Part shown: positions 51,586 to 64,000 of the stretch, in pieces | Layout: every line of letters begins with the position of its first letter | How positions within the stretch are numbered: position 1 is the first letter of the stretch | Assembly: GCA_964006375.1 (NCBI GenBank) | Contig: OZ023269.1 | Span: 65,800,029 to 65,864,028, forward strand | DNA: 64,000 nucleotides | Origin: Tillus elongatus | Taxonomy: Eukaryota > Arthropoda > Insecta > Coleoptera > Cleridae | Direction of reading: 5' to 3' | Position numbers and translations under genes: made by a program | Notes under the pieces: model-generated | Told to the model about the DNA's origin: nothing | The model's input: only the letters and a program-made list of their open reading frames with translations | Database searches by the model: none

Positions 51586-54500
51586 ACACGCTATCGACTA
51601 ACATACCATCACAACAGCATGGTGCACAAGCAACATCAGCGTTTACTAATCCGATGCAGAATCAGACCTCATCGACATCAACCGCTGCTGATACGTCTCC
51701 ATCAGCCGGTTCGCAACAGACAGGTGCACAATCGGCTTCACCGTCTACTGATCCGATGCAGCAATCAGCATCAACTGCTGCTGCTGATATGCCTTCGCTC
51801 GGAACATCAAGAGTTTCGCAGCGGCCTGGTACACATTCGACATCAACGTTTATTGATCCAAGGCAGAATCAGCTACCATCAACATCGACCGCTGCTGACA
51901 CACATTCACTTGCAATACCTTCAGCATTATACTGCGGAGTTGGTGTTCCACAATATTCAACACTAGATGGTAGAATCGATGTTCCATCTCATCCTTGGAA
52001 TCAATCATCGTCATCTGGAAACCAAACTCCGAACCCAGGTATCAAATATTGTATTCCTTGCGATCGAGCTGTTCCATATAACTGTTACTCAGCTCACATT
52101 AGATCACTTAAACATAGATCACACCTTTGGAAACCTTTAAGTAATGACATTAAAATTTGCAGAAGCGCCTTTAAAACGCGCATTTGTAGCTATCAAGTGA
52201 CGTATGAATATGCGGGGTTATCTATTCGAGATTATTTAAATAGTGTTAAAAACAAAATTGTAAAATTATTTAAAATTGAACTTGTGAAGCACACTTTATT
52301 TAAATGTAATATGGAACTCTTCGCTTTGTATTACCTTCCTTCTAAGGTTGTTAGAGAAATAAAATCACATAATACTGCAAATAAAATTGTAAGTCGCTCA
52401 ACAAATTTGAATGAAATTTTTGATTTATATGTTGAAGAAATTGATCAGAAAGCTTCTGACTTTGCCAAGAGAGACTCGGGGTGGGCGCTTAAAAAAAATT
52501 ATATTTAGAAGTTAATATTCAAATGTAACCCTTTAAGAGCTTCATCATACTTATCATTGCCAAAAGAGGTTTCAAAGAAGGAGGCAGTAATTAATATTAA
52601 GAATAATGATGAATGTTGCTTTGCGTGGGCAATAGTGGCATCGCTCATTGAACCTATTGGTTCTTGCACTTCTACAAATTCTTATCCTCACTTTTTAAAT
52701 GTTCCAAACCTACATTTCGAAGACTTGCAATTTCCAGTTTCTGTAGAATCTATCAAAGACGTTGAAAATAAAAATAATATTTCCATTAATGTGTTTGGGA
52801 AGGCTTTTTCTAAACGGGAAATGGACTCATCAAGTCATCGGATCATTACATTATACGGCAAATAAGCTACCCGTTCTTATTAACTTGCTGCTCATTGATG
52901 ACTGCGGGCAAATATCATTATTGTTATATAAAAAATTTCTCAAGGCTAGTTTCTTCACAAATATCAAAAAATACAGCTGTCAAACATTTTTGTGATGGAT
53001 GCTTGCAATACTTTTCCTGTGAAGAAAAGCTTTCAGCACACATGGCTCACGACTGCAACTTTATCGTTACAAAATTGCCAGAGAAAATTACTAAAAAGGA
53101 TAGATTAGGTCAAACGGTCATGGAAAATGTGCTAAAATTTGAAAACTTCCAAAAGCAAATTCGACCGCCTTTCTGCATATATGCAGACTTTGAATGTATC
53201 CCTAGCCCGGTTGAAAACGAACCGTCTGATGATGACAAAACGACTATAAAGAAATATGAACATAAGCCTTGCTCTTTCGCATATTACGTTAAGTGTTCAT
53301 TCGATGATTCCGAATCAAAGCTCATTCTATATAGAAACGAAGATGCTGCTGAGGTGTTTATTTCCAAACTCGAGGAACACTTAAAACTATTATATGACAA
53401 GTATTTGAAAAGAATTGTTCCAATAAGAATGTCGCAGCAAGATAGTTTAAATTTTCAAACTGCCACATCATGCCACATCTGTGAAAAATCGTTCGCTCCT
53501 GCCGACACTAAAGTGAAGGATCATTGTCATTTGACGGGCTGCTTTAGAGGTGCTGCACATAACTGCAATCTTCTTTATAAAACACAATTGAAAATTCCAA
53601 TTTTTTTCCACAATTTGAAAAATTATGATGCTCATCTCTTTATTCGCACTTTAGCTAAAAAGTGTGAAGAATTGACAGTAATTACGTAAACATGAAAATA
53701 TGCATCTTTTTCGAAATTTCTACCTGTTGACAAGTACAAAAACGAACAAGGCTACATTAAAACTATAAATGACATTCCTGGACACGTACCACTTTCTAAC
53801 GTCTTCTCTTGACGAGCTTTCAACACCTTTAGATGATAGTCAGTGTTGCGAGGTCGAAGCATTTTTCCAGACAATGACAAATTTTTATATATGAGACGAA
53901 AAGGTATTAATTCTTATACCTATGTTACGGATTTTTCTAAATTTGATGACCAAGTTCTGCCCGATAAATAATGTTTCTATGATGAAATACGGGATGAATC
54001 TGTTTCGGATGAAGATTATTCCAGAGCCGCCAATGTTTGGAATTTATTCCAATGTAAAGCGTTTGGAGACTACTCTTTTATTATTGGCAGATGTTTTTGA
54101 AAATTATAGAGATTTGTGTCTGAAGACCTACAAGCTTGATTCGGCGCATTATTATACGGCTCCAGGCTTAAATTGGGATGCCATGTTGCGATATACAAAG
54201 ATCGAATTGGAAACGCTCACCGACATAACCCACTTTTTTAAACGAGGCATACGTGGAGGAGTAAGCACACGTGTCAGTAGAAGAGCCATAGCGAACAATA
54301 AGCTCCTTTCCAACTATGACTCGTCAAAAGAATCATCATATCTTGTATACTAACTTACACGGATATAGTATGCAACAGTATCTTCCAATTGCAAATTTTG
54401 AATGGTTAGGAAGTCAAGAAATTGAACGCTTGCAAAAGTCTGTTTTTGATTTATCTGCTACATCATTGACAGGATATGTTTTTGAAGTTGACTTGACTAT

Positions 54501-55625
54501 TCCCAAACACCTCCACGATCACTTCAACGATTCACCTTTCTGCCCAGAAAATTATACACATCCTGGCAGTAAAAGTGAGAAATTAATACCAAACTTGGAA
54601 GATAAAAAACGGTACATAATTTACTATCGAGCTCTGAAACAATGCCTGCGAAATTGTTTAAAACTCACTCGAATTCACAGAGCGCTCAAATTTTCGGTCA
54701 CCTTTTTTGAAAACTTACATAGAACTCAACACTAATCTGAAAAATTCTGCTAGAAATAGTTTCGAGGACAGCTTTAAGAAAATGATAAATTGTATTTATG
54801 GTAAAACAATAGAAACTGTGGAAAAAAGAGTTGATACAAAACTTGCTACACAATTTAGTAAAAACCGTCAAAAAAGAGGCGCTGAAAATTACATTAGCAA
54901 ACCAAATTTCAAATTAAAATTTTCAGTGAAAATTAAGTGGCTATCGAGATGAAAAGAAGTCTCATACATTATAATAAGCCAATATGTGTCGGATTCTTAA
55001 TACTGGACATCTCAAAAACAGCCATTTACACATTTTTTACAAATTTCTTAAACCTCTCTATAAAGATAACGTAACCTTGCTATACACGGACACCGATTCG
55101 GTAATAATACATGTCAAAACTGAAAATGTTTATGAAGATATGAAAAAACATATTAGCGAGTTTGACACTTCAAATTATCCTCATATAAATATGCATGATA
55201 TGCCAGTAACGGATTCTATTATTGGCAAAATGAAAGATGAATATAAAGGAAAACCGTTGATGGAATATCATGGCATTGGCTCAAAAGCGTATTGCATAAA
55301 ATCCATTTATGATGTTTGTAAGAAAGCTAAAGGAGTTGGTAAATATAGCATTGCAAAACATTTAGATTTGGTGCATTATAAAGAAATAATAGAGGAGGGT
55401 CGCCGCCAGGTCTACTGCAACATGTACGTTTTCAAATCCGAATGTCACAGAATATTTACAAACTATTTATGTACAATTGCATTGTCCAATACCGATGATA
55501 AAAGTGACTTCCTCCCTTCTTCGTTTCACAGTTTAGCCTGGGGTCACAAAGACATACCTTCGATTTCAAATCCCTCCGATGAAGAGCCTCTAGATATGCT
55601 CATACGTTTATTGAATGAATTTTAG
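51400..55625 (+). pseudogene. polB: Family B DNA polymerase (element C, many breaks)
   Basis: First exon starts MVLQCPGCYTTFTRSDNLRM (C2H2 finger), then the 56-nt intron, a Ser/Thr/Gln-rich linker and 'YCIPCDRAVPYNCYSAHIRS' (second finger). Exo I 'YADFECI', EndoVII-like 'CHICEKSF ... DHCHLTG', Exo II 'HNLKNYDAHLF', 'LLLADVFENYRDLCLKTYKL' and motif C 'LLYTDTDSVI' remain. Motif A is damaged (the Asp segment reads TNLHGYSM). Frame breaks lie near 52,505, 52,860, 53,690-53,920, 54,060, 54,350, 54,720 and 54,950. Clearly close to A, but dead. Confidence 0.88.
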
Positions 55626-55699
55626 AACGAGGATTCCAGGGTGGGAGGGGGGTATGGGACTAGGATCTGCATTCTTATAAAAAATACTTACTTTCAAAT

Positions 55700-56460
55700 A
55701 TGTCTTAGTTTAATTTCAAATAAGAGTGAAAACGCATACTTTACTTTATTTTTGCGTCTGTGTAGTGCTACACGTAAAATTCTAAAAAAAAGATTTGAGA
55801 AAATTTTTAAAGAATTGTGTAACTGAAAATGATATTAGATTCTTAAGAACCATTTTAGATACACTTGTTGTACTTGATAAAACTTTTCCGTGGGTTGCAC
55901 ACTCTGACAAATGTACCGTGGAGACTGTATCATTGATAATCGAGAAGAAGCTGTTACTTGACAAACTGATTGCAGACACTTTGAAAGCGCTTACAGATAA
56001 TAATTTGGAATCTGTAACTTCGGACGAGCTTATTGACCTTTGTAAGGAATCTGACATTGACACCACAGTGTAGGAAAAGCATTATTCGATAACACTGCTC
56101 AGCCAACACCGCTGTAAAGACATCAACAAGAAATATCCTGTTGAAAACCTTTCCAATTTTTACAATAATACTCAAGAACTGCTCGATGAGTGCATTTGTG
56201 AGACTGCATATTTTGCGGACATTACCTTTTAAATTCCATCTGAAAATCCGCAAGCCATCACGGCGTAAGTTTTATTTTCGATCCGGAACGCAATCAGCGA
56301 CATAATGAAGTTTTAAAATGGCTCCAGAAAAATATAGATAAAGCCTCTCTCAATGAGAACGTTGGGTGGAAGTATGGCCCATGCTGCGGTAAATGGCCAT
56401 CTACAAAATCTGAAGATTATGTTCAATCATTGAAATGTCTACAATTTTTTGTCAAAGTAA
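55700..56460 (+). pseudogene. Copy of the 246-aa protein (element C, broken)
   Basis: Recognisable pieces: 'TVETVSLIIEKKLLLDKLIA' (compare NNLISLLVEKKLKLDKFID), 'LLDECICETAYFADIT' (compare LIDETICNVAHFADVK) and 'VGWKYGPCCGKWPSTKSEDY' (compare LGWEEGPCMAKWPSTKFKDY). Stops and shifts near 55,800, 56,070 and 56,230. Confidence 0.75.
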
Positions 56461-56615
56461 TTTATAAATTTAGTATAACATCGTGACTGCAAATAACTGA
56501 GTACTTTTATTGTTAACAACTTAGCTGTAGTGGTACATTATTAGGAATTCCTTTAAGTTAGGGGGAGGGGATGTAAAATAACATCTGCAATGTAGTGAGA
56601 GGAGGTGAAACGCAG

Positions 56616-56650
56616 TATAAAGCTCTGCGTTTAAAATTGCTGTCATCAGT
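56616..56650 (+). promoter_or_regulatory. TATAAAG + TCAGT core promoter (element C)
   Basis: TATAAAG at 56,616 and TCAGTG at 56,646, 30 apart, with the ATG at 56,670. Fits an arthropod-type core promoter for the 216-aa homologue. Confidence 0.6.
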
Positions 56651-56669
56651 GCACAATTAACTGTTGACA

Positions 56670-57355
56670 ATGAATACCTACAGTGTTTCAAATACAATTA
56701 AAAATGCCGCTCCTGGTACTTCCAAAAGACAGTGTTCAGAAAGCAAAATCCAGAAAAACATTTTGACTACAATTTGTGAAAAGCAATACCATATTAACCC
56801 TTTGAAATATAAATCTGTGTGTGCTGGTTTAGCCTATGACTTCAATTTTCAACCATTTATTGGAATACAAGGTCTTAAAGGTGATTCAGTCATTTTTAAT
56901 GAAGAGGGGTGGATAGAGTTTCTGGGTTGTGAAGGACTCATTATGAATTATTTCTATTGGAATAATCAGGATGAGTTCTGTCAACAACAAAATTCTGCAA
57001 TCAACATAACATTTGAATGGTTTAAAGACATTAAAATTCTGAAAACAGAAGTGTGGTGGGTGCGTATATCTGGGGATTGAATCTGTTTGCAAGTTATTTG
57101 AACTAGCAAATCTCATCGCATACAAAATTGATATGCTGAAGAAACAAGATTTTTCAAATTATTTTACATCTTTAGTCTTCAATGTGCATTCGGAGCACGT
57201 CGACATTGCTAATTTCATTCTGAATAAAGTCTCAACAACTCCGAATTCAGAAAACGTTTGTGCTGTGATGAGCTTATTCATCAATATCCGAATTTAAAAG
57301 AGTTCAACCGATATCCACAACAGAATTTTTACAATCAACGTTCTCTTTTCAACTA
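56670..57355 (+). pseudogene. Copy of the PC4-like 216-aa protein (element C, frameshifted)
   Basis: Starts MNTYSVSNTIKNA. Conserved 'CEKQYHINPLKYKSVCAGLA', 'IQGLKGDSVIFNEEGWIEFL' and 'FEWFKDIKIL'. The frame is lost near 57,055 at a GTGGTGGG run, after which 'ESVCKLFELANLIAYKIDML' continues in another frame, with a second break near 57,270. Confidence 0.75.
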
Positions 57356-57359
57356 GTCG

Positions 57360-57773
57360 ATGTTGTTTTACATAAAGTGTTAATCTATGATTGTCTAGTA
57401 ATATTTAAAAAACATGTAACGCATTTAATTATTTGATTGTGCATTTTGATGTTTCGTCGAATAGCTTTATGTTTGTAAAACTATTGTAATATTTATAAAT
57501 GCATAACCACATATTTAATGTTAAATCGTAAACATTTGACTGTGCATTGTTCACTTCACATGTTACTATTGCCACATTTAAAAATTGCAACTTAATTATG
57601 TATCGTTTACATTTACTTTGTTAATAAATATGTTAAAAATTTTTTTTGCAGTTTTTTATTAATTAACTTAACTCTCATTTATCCATCGTTCATTCTCTGC
57701 AATACAATTTTAGGAATAAAAAAATATTCTGTTATAGCTTGAAGAAAAACATTACATCAAAAATAATATAATT
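57360..57773. other. Convergent spacer, no gene seen
   Basis: AT-rich interval between the 216-aa homologue and integrase, the counterpart of 10,362-10,632. AATAAATATG at 57,623 may serve as a polyadenylation signal for the forward genes. Confidence 0.5.
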
Positions 57774-58696
57774 TTATACAATGTGATTTTTAGGAATCCA
57801 TGAATTGTGCGATTTGTCGAGACCCAACCATTTCACAAACACATTATCAGCTTTTCTCCTGAGAATTTTTTCAATCAAATGTACGTCAGGGTATTTTACT
57901 TTCTGTAGTTCCTCTTCATAAAATCCTCCTTTTATGGACTGCTGTTTTTCATCTTCGAGGTAGTACATGCGAGGGTTAGTTTGCTTAATCTGCATAATGT
58001 GGAAAATTTCATTCGACCAATTCGGCGTATAACCTTTGACAAAAATGTCTCGATGTTTGCTGATGCGGACATAGTCGCCAACATGAAATTTCTGTTTCCT
58101 CGGATCAACGGTCTTCATATGACTAAAAGCTGATTTTAAAATAGCTTTTTCATGCTTCTTCAGCACAACAGCAGGTTTAATTCCAGTGGTTCTATGCACC
58201 CGGTTGTTATATTGCGAAACAATTTTGGGAAGTAAATCTAGCCACTTATAGTTTCCTTGCATGCTGAATTCTTTCCACATCATAGTTTTTAATGTTCTAT
58301 TAACTCGTTCACATATGCTATCTTTCAGATTTGAATAAGTATTGTAATGATTTATTTTGAATTCGTTCATTAGAGCCTTGAAATCTAAATTCATATATTC
58401 CTTTCCGAGGTCTGTCTGCAAATTTTTGGGTGCATTTTTTAGTGATTGTCGAATTTTCTTCATAACATTTGATACTTCTTTAGCCGTTTTACTTTTTAAA
58501 GGTTCCGCCCAGACAAACTTTGAAAAAGCATTGATCACTACTGAAATATATTTGTATCCACGATTTAATTTCGAATAAGGAAGCATTTCCACCAGATCAG
58601 CTTGAAACAGATCATTCAACCCCTTCACTCGTCTTCTTCTATAATTTCTCCTTGCCGGTTTGTGACCACTCATTCCTTGACAGTTTTAGGGGACAT
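57774..58696 (-). CDS. int: DDE integrase with chromodomain (element C; 5' frameshift)
   Basis: Nearly complete: Asp in 'FQADLVEM', Asp in 'LQTDLGKEY', Glu in 'CERVNRTLK' (33 residues between), 'FHVGDYVRISKHRD', 'GGFYEEELQKVKYPD', and an intact C-terminal chromodomain-like 'FVKWLGLDKSHNSWIPKNH'. The ATG at 58,696 (MSPKTVKE) runs into a stop within nine codons. The main frame opens at 58,673 (MSGHKPARRN), so one indel has cut the N-terminus. Catalytic residues are intact, and this frame confirms the chromodomain of A. Confidence 0.85.
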
Positions 58697-58699
58697 CTT

Positions 58700-59011
58700 A
58701 ATGTTATTTCTAGGAAAAATTCAACTTCAAAATGTATTCGAAATATATATCATCACACCAACTAAATTGTCTGGTGACGTTTCTTTTTCATTAAAAAAGA
58801 TAATCACATCAGATTTAGGATTTACAACCTCATCTATTTCTGCATCGAATTCAAAAATATTGTTGTGGGAAATATGGTCGATCAGAAAGATTCTGCGGGG
58901 AACGCTTTGGGATTTCCCTCCACGGCTAGATATGATGAGTGTTTGTCACAGCTTTTTCCTTATCATCTTAACATCATCATCAATTTGTCTATCGAACTTA
59001 TCCAAAGTCAT
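58700..59011 (-). pseudogene. 117-aa gene, tandem copy 2 (element C)
   Basis: Starts MTLDKFDRQID, has a stop after ~21 codons, then 'QTLIISSRGGK', 'FEFDAEIDEVVNPKSDVIIF' and 'NLVGVMIYI'. Homologous to the A gene at 11,554-11,907 and to the copy at 59,100-59,464. Confidence 0.7.
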
Positions 59012-59099
59012 ATTTAGATCAATTGAGTTTGACAGCGCTTGCTTTTATATGTCGGTGATGAACTTAAGTTATCTTCTATTTATAATTGCATTCATGCGA

Positions 59100-59464
59100 T
59101 CAATTCCCTGACACTTTTGAGAGGTCATCTTAAAGTTATTTCAATATTAAAAAGCAGTTGCAGTATTTTCCACATAGGTAAAATGCATGCTGTCACCAGA
59201 CTTTATTTTCCTGCCACCCAAGTCATCTGCAGATGTTTGTTCTCCATTAAAAAAGATTGTCACTTCAGATGCAGGTCTTATATTAAGTTTATCTATTTCC
59301 GCATCAAAGCTAAAGATTTTTGTATGTGTTAAATTGGGTGCTAGAAAGATTCTGTTGTGAAATGATTTTTTGCCAAAATATGTTAATATTATTGTTTGCT
59401 ACAGTTTTTTCTTTAACTTATCCACATCCTTATTAATTTTTCTTCTTAACTTATCCAAAGCCAT
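59100..59464 (-). pseudogene. 117-aa gene, tandem copy 1 (element C)
   Basis: Starts MALDKLRRKINKDVDK, has a stop after ~21 codons at the same place as copy 2 (KKL, stop, QT), then 'FSFDAEIDKLNIRPASEVTI' and 'KIKSGDSMHF'. The shared stop shows that the gene was already broken, or is spliced there, before it was duplicated. Confidence 0.7.
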
Positions 59465-59509
59465 AGTCGCACTGGTAATGTGCAATAAAAATGATGTTTA
59501 TTTATACGA

Positions 59510-60481
59510 TTATATCTTTTTCCCGCAACTCTTCAATTATTGAAATAATCTCTGCCGTTATTGCCAGCATTCCTAGATGCAAGAAGGAGTCTCAATCTAT
59601 CAACTAACTCGTTAGGATCAACCCAGCAAAGATAGTTTGTTGACTTCTCATTCCACATCATAAGTCCCTGTCCCGTGTGCATTCTTGTAGGAAACGTAAA
59701 AGTAGGTTGTGAACCAGAGCGGGGGGTTTCACATTTGGTTTAATTACAGTCCTATACTTTCTGGATTTATTTCCGGCAATTTGTTCATTGGGATTATAGT
59801 TCCTGCGATTTGCATTGGTTCGCTTTAGAATGTCATTATAGTCTTACGAATCTTTATCCGTGTATCCAATGGGCTCTTTCTTAAACAGTAGTTCATAAAG
59901 ACCGGGGCTTCCTTTATATTTGATCCCTTACTAGCGATATCATCCTTATCAAAATTAACTTCGGAGTCACCGATGTGAAATTTGTCAGTCATTAAGTTAT
60001 GTCTTATTCCGTATTTATGATCGTAACGATCATTAGTGTCTCTTATCATCTCTTCAACATATTGCCTAGGTAGTGCTGAATTTTGTTGTAAATAGACAAT
60101 AAAGGATGGATCTTTTACCATTATATCAATATCTGCTCTTGTACTTTCAAGAATATTTGCTGAGGCGTCAGAAATTTCAGGTTGTGCAGAAAACACTTCT
60201 TCATAATTCGAAAATTCGGGTGGAATTAAGCGTTGAGGTTGTTGTGATGGAGCGGTGTTTGTAGGTGTAGACATTTTTTGTTTTTCCTCTTTAGGCTCAA
60301 CTTTTGAAATGATATTTTCTGTTTTTATATCAGAGATTAGTTTTTTTAGAGGTTGGGAGATGGATTTCAACTCCTCTTCTCTTTTGAGTGAAGATTCCAA
60401 AATATCAGTTTTTTAACTTTGCAATTTCCGTTTCAAAGCTTTTCTCGTTTTTAGAAGTTCTCGGGTAACGTTTTCACTCAT
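59510..60481 (-). pseudogene. Coiled-coil structural protein (element C)
   Basis: Starts MSENVTRELLKTRKALKRKL with one stop near codon 23 (60,413), then one continuous frame to 59,825 covering both parts that are split in A ('REEELKSISQPLKKLISDIK' through 'LPRQYVEEMIRDTNDRYDHK'). After a shift at ~59,850 the C-terminal 'DPNELVDRLRLLLASRNAGN' and 'SIIEELREK' parts follow. Shows that the gene is single. Confidence 0.75.
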
Positions 60482-60549
60482 CTTGGTCACTTGTTTGACA
60501 TATACTGATGAACTGAAATCTTGTTTAATCTATATATAAATAAATGTCA

Positions 60550-61315
<766 letters not shown>

Positions 61316-61450
61316 GTTACAGTATGCATCGCCCAAATGGGAGAAACGACTTATATACCAAGTGTGGATACCGCCGAAAAGTGGTTGTAAACGAGATGGA
61401 AACAGCCATACATCTAAATGTTGCATTGCTGATTTTAGGAGAATCGAAAG

Positions 61451-61458
61451 TATATATA
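61451..61458 (+). promoter_or_regulatory. TATA box of the core/protease gene (element C)
   Basis: TATATATA 63 bases before the core ATG, matching 13,730-13,737 in A. Confidence 0.55.
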
Positions 61459-61513
61459 CTGGCAACCTACCTGTGAAATTTGTCACAATTACTGCGTCTT
61501 CCAACACTACAAG

Positions 61514-61876
61514 ATGAGAGTGAATCCGTCATCTGTTAAACTTAAGCGATCGTTAGCAACAGGGTTCCGCAAAATTAGGAATTCACTTAAAAAGGGTAGG
61601 GTTTTGACGAAAAAGAGGAAGACGAATTCAAAAACAATACGATCTAAAAAAAGCAGAACCATAAGATCTCCTAAAATTGGCGGTTTTTTACCAATGTTAT
61701 TACCTGTTTTGGGAGCATTAGGTGCTTTAGCCGGAGGCAGGGCTAGTATAGTCAAGACAGTAATAGATGCGAAGAATGCGGCTAAAGCTTTGCGAGAATC
61801 GAATAGACATTATAAAGCTATGAAAAACAAAGGGTCGGGTTTATTTTTAAAACCGTATCAAAAAAACTACCGATAA
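61514..61876 (+). CDS. Basic core/minor capsid protein (120 aa, element C)
   Basis: Intact. Lys/Arg-rich start, 'IGGFLPMLLPVLGALGALAG', 'VKTVIDAKNAAKALRES', end 'GSGLFLKPYQKNYR'. 'LAGG|R' fits the adenain pattern. Lacks the PLA2 domain found in B. Confidence 0.8.
   Translation: MRVNPSSVKLKRSLATGFRKIRNSLKKGRVLTKKRKTNSKTIRSKKSRTIRSPKIGGFLPMLLPVLGALGALAGGRASIVKTVIDAKNAAKALRESNRHYKAMKNKGSGLFLKPYQKNYR
61861..61867 (+). promoter_or_regulatory. -1 programmed frameshift heptamer A AAA AAC (element C)
   Basis: Same heptamer, same phase, two codons before the core stop (TAC CGA TAA) as in A. Leads into the protease frame. Confidence 0.75.
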
Positions 61877-62250
61877 CAATTCCAAATCGAGCGTTGACCA
61901 ACGTCGATATTCTTAAATATGTAAATCAATTTAAAAAAAAAATTAGAGGTTACATGCGAGATTCTTTACCAAAAAAATATATTAAATATTCGGAGTGTGA
62001 AATTGTTAATTTAGACGCTAAAGCAAATGAAGATACGCACTGGACAGCTTATATAAAACGAAATAAAAATGTCGATTACTTCGATAGTTATGGCAATTTG
62101 CGACCGCCGCAATAACTAATTAATTATTTTTTAAGTGATGGAGTTGATAATATAATTACTTATAATTACTGGAAACAACAAAATGTTAAATGGTTCAACT
62201 GTGGGTACCTATGCTTACGATTTATATGTAATAAGCAAACATCCGTTTAA
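61868..62250 (+). pseudogene. Adenain-like protease (element C, one stop)
   Basis: -1 frame after the core: 'LPITIPNRALTNVDILKY', 'DTHWTAYIKR' (His), 'VDYFDSYGNLRPPQ' (Asp), TAA at 62,113, then 'LINYFLSDGV' and 'FNCGYLCLRF' (Cys) to 62,250. A single nonsense change separates the His/Asp part from the Cys part. No ATG at the start, as in A. Confidence 0.85.
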
Positions 62251-62274
62251 TTTATCACTCGCAACGATTGAATC

Positions 62275-62940
62275 ATGTCTTACGCATTTGCGTTTTCGCA
62301 ACCTCAATCAGTGTTAAGTTCAATTTTCAATCCCCCAATATTTCTTGATGAGAATTCAGAATATGTGATCGGTTTAACAAATTTTGAAACACTTAACGCC
62401 AACCACAATATAGATGAAACAAATAATACCTTTTGTTATGGTGCACAGACTATAATTATTCCAACAGGTTCTGACGAAATAACAGATATACATCAATATT
62501 TGCAGAGTAAAATGGGAAAAGAAACATTGGAGTTCAATGCGAATAACAACACCCGTAAAACAACTTTAAAATGTAGTCAAAGTATCGACTTTTCAAAACC
62601 CTACATCGCCAAACTTTGTAATAAGGTTTTGAAACCAATTGTTGTTCATGAATCGGAGAAGCCTGTGGAAATTATAAAAGAAAATGCTATATGCATTGAT
62701 TGCAACATCTCTTCTGGCTCATATAATAACGGTAAACCGGTCCACACAATACATTAGTTTTTTCCCACGGTACCGCCAGGATATAAAATAGTAGAAACAC
62801 CTCAGAATGTCATTTACTTTCCAGTAACCATAAAGACAATCACTAATATAACAATCAAGATTCTTGATCAAGACGGAAACCTAGTCCACTTTAGAGGTGA
62901 AACTGTCACAGTCAAAGTGCATTTGAAAAATGTTAGCTAA
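62275..62940 (+). pseudogene. Penton-like protein (element C, one stop)
   Basis: Starts MSYAFAFSQPQSV. Highly similar to A throughout. TAG at 62,755-62,757 replaces the Gln of 'HTIHQFFP' in A, and the frame continues to 62,940. A few codons are missing after 'DFSKPY' (SIGKLLGF region). Confidence 0.85.
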
Positions 62941-63030
62941 ATGGTTGTCCGTTATAATGTTTCTCACACGAAATGTCAGGCGCTAGAGTATAAAAATAAG
63001 GATGCAAAAGAAAAAATCCATAGTATAAAA
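62941..63030 (+). pseudogene. 5' part of the small penton-MCP ORF and truncation point of element C
   Basis: ATG directly after the penton stop, 'MVVRYN' and later 'EYKN' as in A, with TATAAAA at 62,993. The match to A ends near 63,025, where a MITE-end motif begins. No MCP follows in the window. Confidence 0.65.
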
Positions 63031-63225
63031 AAGTCTGGACGCAGCAAGTGCGTTATGGTAGTGAATTTTCATTAAAATGTTTTTAATAGCAAATATGTTG
63101 CAGGCATCAAATTTGGTTACCAGTATAATCTATATAGTAAAAACAATATACAATGTTTCATCAAAATAACTTTATTGTTTGAAGATGTACAAAAATTTCC
63201 GAAAGTGAACGTAACCCAACAAACA
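63031..63225. repeat. MITE-like repeat at the truncated end of element C
   Basis: Starts GGACGCAGCAAGTGCGTTAT, the end motif seen at 48,972 and, diverged, in 1.4-3.4 kb. It then includes inverted forms of the AAAGTTATTTTGATGAAA and GGTTATACTGGTAACCAAAT segments of 1,850-1,925. Confidence 0.75.
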
Positions 63226-64000
63226 CGTTTGTAACCGTTACATGGCATTGGAAGCTCAATAAAGTATCACCGTAACATTACATTGTTACCTAAAAGTGAC
63301 ACAAATGTACTTTGCAAATGGAGCACATTTAAGTAACAAATGAAATATTGCATACCATCAAGTATTATAACATAAAAGCTATGTAATATTTGTATGTAAC
63401 ATACACATTATACAAATTTCATGGCGTTCTATAGTTTTAAAGCACACACTGATAACGTAATATTTTTATTTTACATTAAATCAGTAATTATCAAACCCAG
63501 CTAATGAAATGTTAATTAAAAAAACATGTTAACTGAAAAATGATTTAAACTTTAAACCTCCTCAATAATTTATTTTGTTATTATATTTATACACATAAAA
63601 TAAACGGAAAATAAGTGGAAATACAAATTGACACCTATATGTTCCAAGCATTTTCGTCGTTTTGTTCGGGCAACTGCGCAGAGCGAGAGCGAGTGTTGAG
63701 TCTTGATTCTTGATGTTACTATTTGATAATAGATTATGAGGTTATGTTATGTTTATTTTGATTGTGCTCGTGTTTGTGATTTATACTGTTTTCTTATTCC
63801 TCATACAAAAGGTAACGTGAAAATTATGTTGTAAGTAATGGATTTTATTTTTTTCTATTTCTTGAAAAATTACAGTACTTAATATAAGGTTTAAGAATTT
63901 ATGTTTTGTGCATGACTTTATTGAGAAAAGTGACGACCCACATTAATGTGGGTGTTGAATTATTATTGGTGTTTCATGTTAAAATGAATTATAATGTACA
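63226..64000. other. No recognised gene
   Basis: AT-rich sequence with several GTAACATTACA/TGTAAC-type short motifs (63,240-63,420). No coding region or known repeat was recognised; possibly host DNA. Confidence 0.5.

Overview
This is a eukaryotic, AT-rich window that looks like an arthropod (probably insect) genomic region made almost entirely of integrated mobile DNA. Spliceosomal-type short introns, TATA + TCAGT core promoters, a tRNA-derived SINE, Gypsy LTR elements and an R1/I-type LINE all point that way; the species cannot be named from sequence alone. No ordinary host gene was recognised. The dominant content is three different copies, plus a stub of a fourth, of Polinton/adintovirus-like integrated DNA viruses (protein-primed family B DNA polymerase, retrovirus-type integrase, FtsK/A32-type packaging ATPase, adenain-type protease, penton-like and major capsid proteins).

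Layout. 1-480: 3' stub (A') about 99% identical to the right end of element A, cut off at a (TA)n tract. 586-3420: degenerate repeats. 3500-3935: decayed PolB fragment. 4.1-18.2 kb: element A, the best preserved: PolB, two or three early-type ORFs, integrase (reverse), small reverse genes, ATPase (reverse), then core, protease, penton, MCP and accessory genes. 18.3-23.6 kb: GC-rich non-LTR retrotransposon, reverse strand, one frameshift in ORF2. 23,832-42,205: element B, bounded by about 0.6-kb terminal inverted repeats, in reverse orientation relative to A, more diverged and decayed. Its penton gene is split by a CsRn1-like Gypsy element (26.26-29.69 kb) and its protease gene by an errantivirus-type Gypsy element (30.11-33.93 kb), which itself carries a SINE. 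42,274-48,912: a very young LTR element with 1.54-kb LTRs, a tRNA-Lys type primer site and only a coiled-coil Gag-like ORF (non-autonomous). 48.97-49.31 kb: MITE-like hairpin. 49.5-63.0 kb: element C, related to A but broken by many stops and frameshifts, with a spliced-looking 5' region, ending before the MCP. 63.0-64 kb: a MITE-like repeat and sequence with nothing recognised.

How the genes work together (inference from family knowledge): PolB plus a possible ssDNA-binding protein replicate the linear genome, integrase (DDE plus chromodomain) inserts it, ATPase packages it, and core/PLA2, protease, penton and MCP form the particle. The most notable signal is a retrovirus-style -1 slippery heptamer (A AAA AAC) at the end of the core/PLA2 gene in all three elements. 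The protease lies in the -1 frame immediately downstream with no AUG of its own, so protease is probably made as a core-protease fusion by programmed frameshifting.
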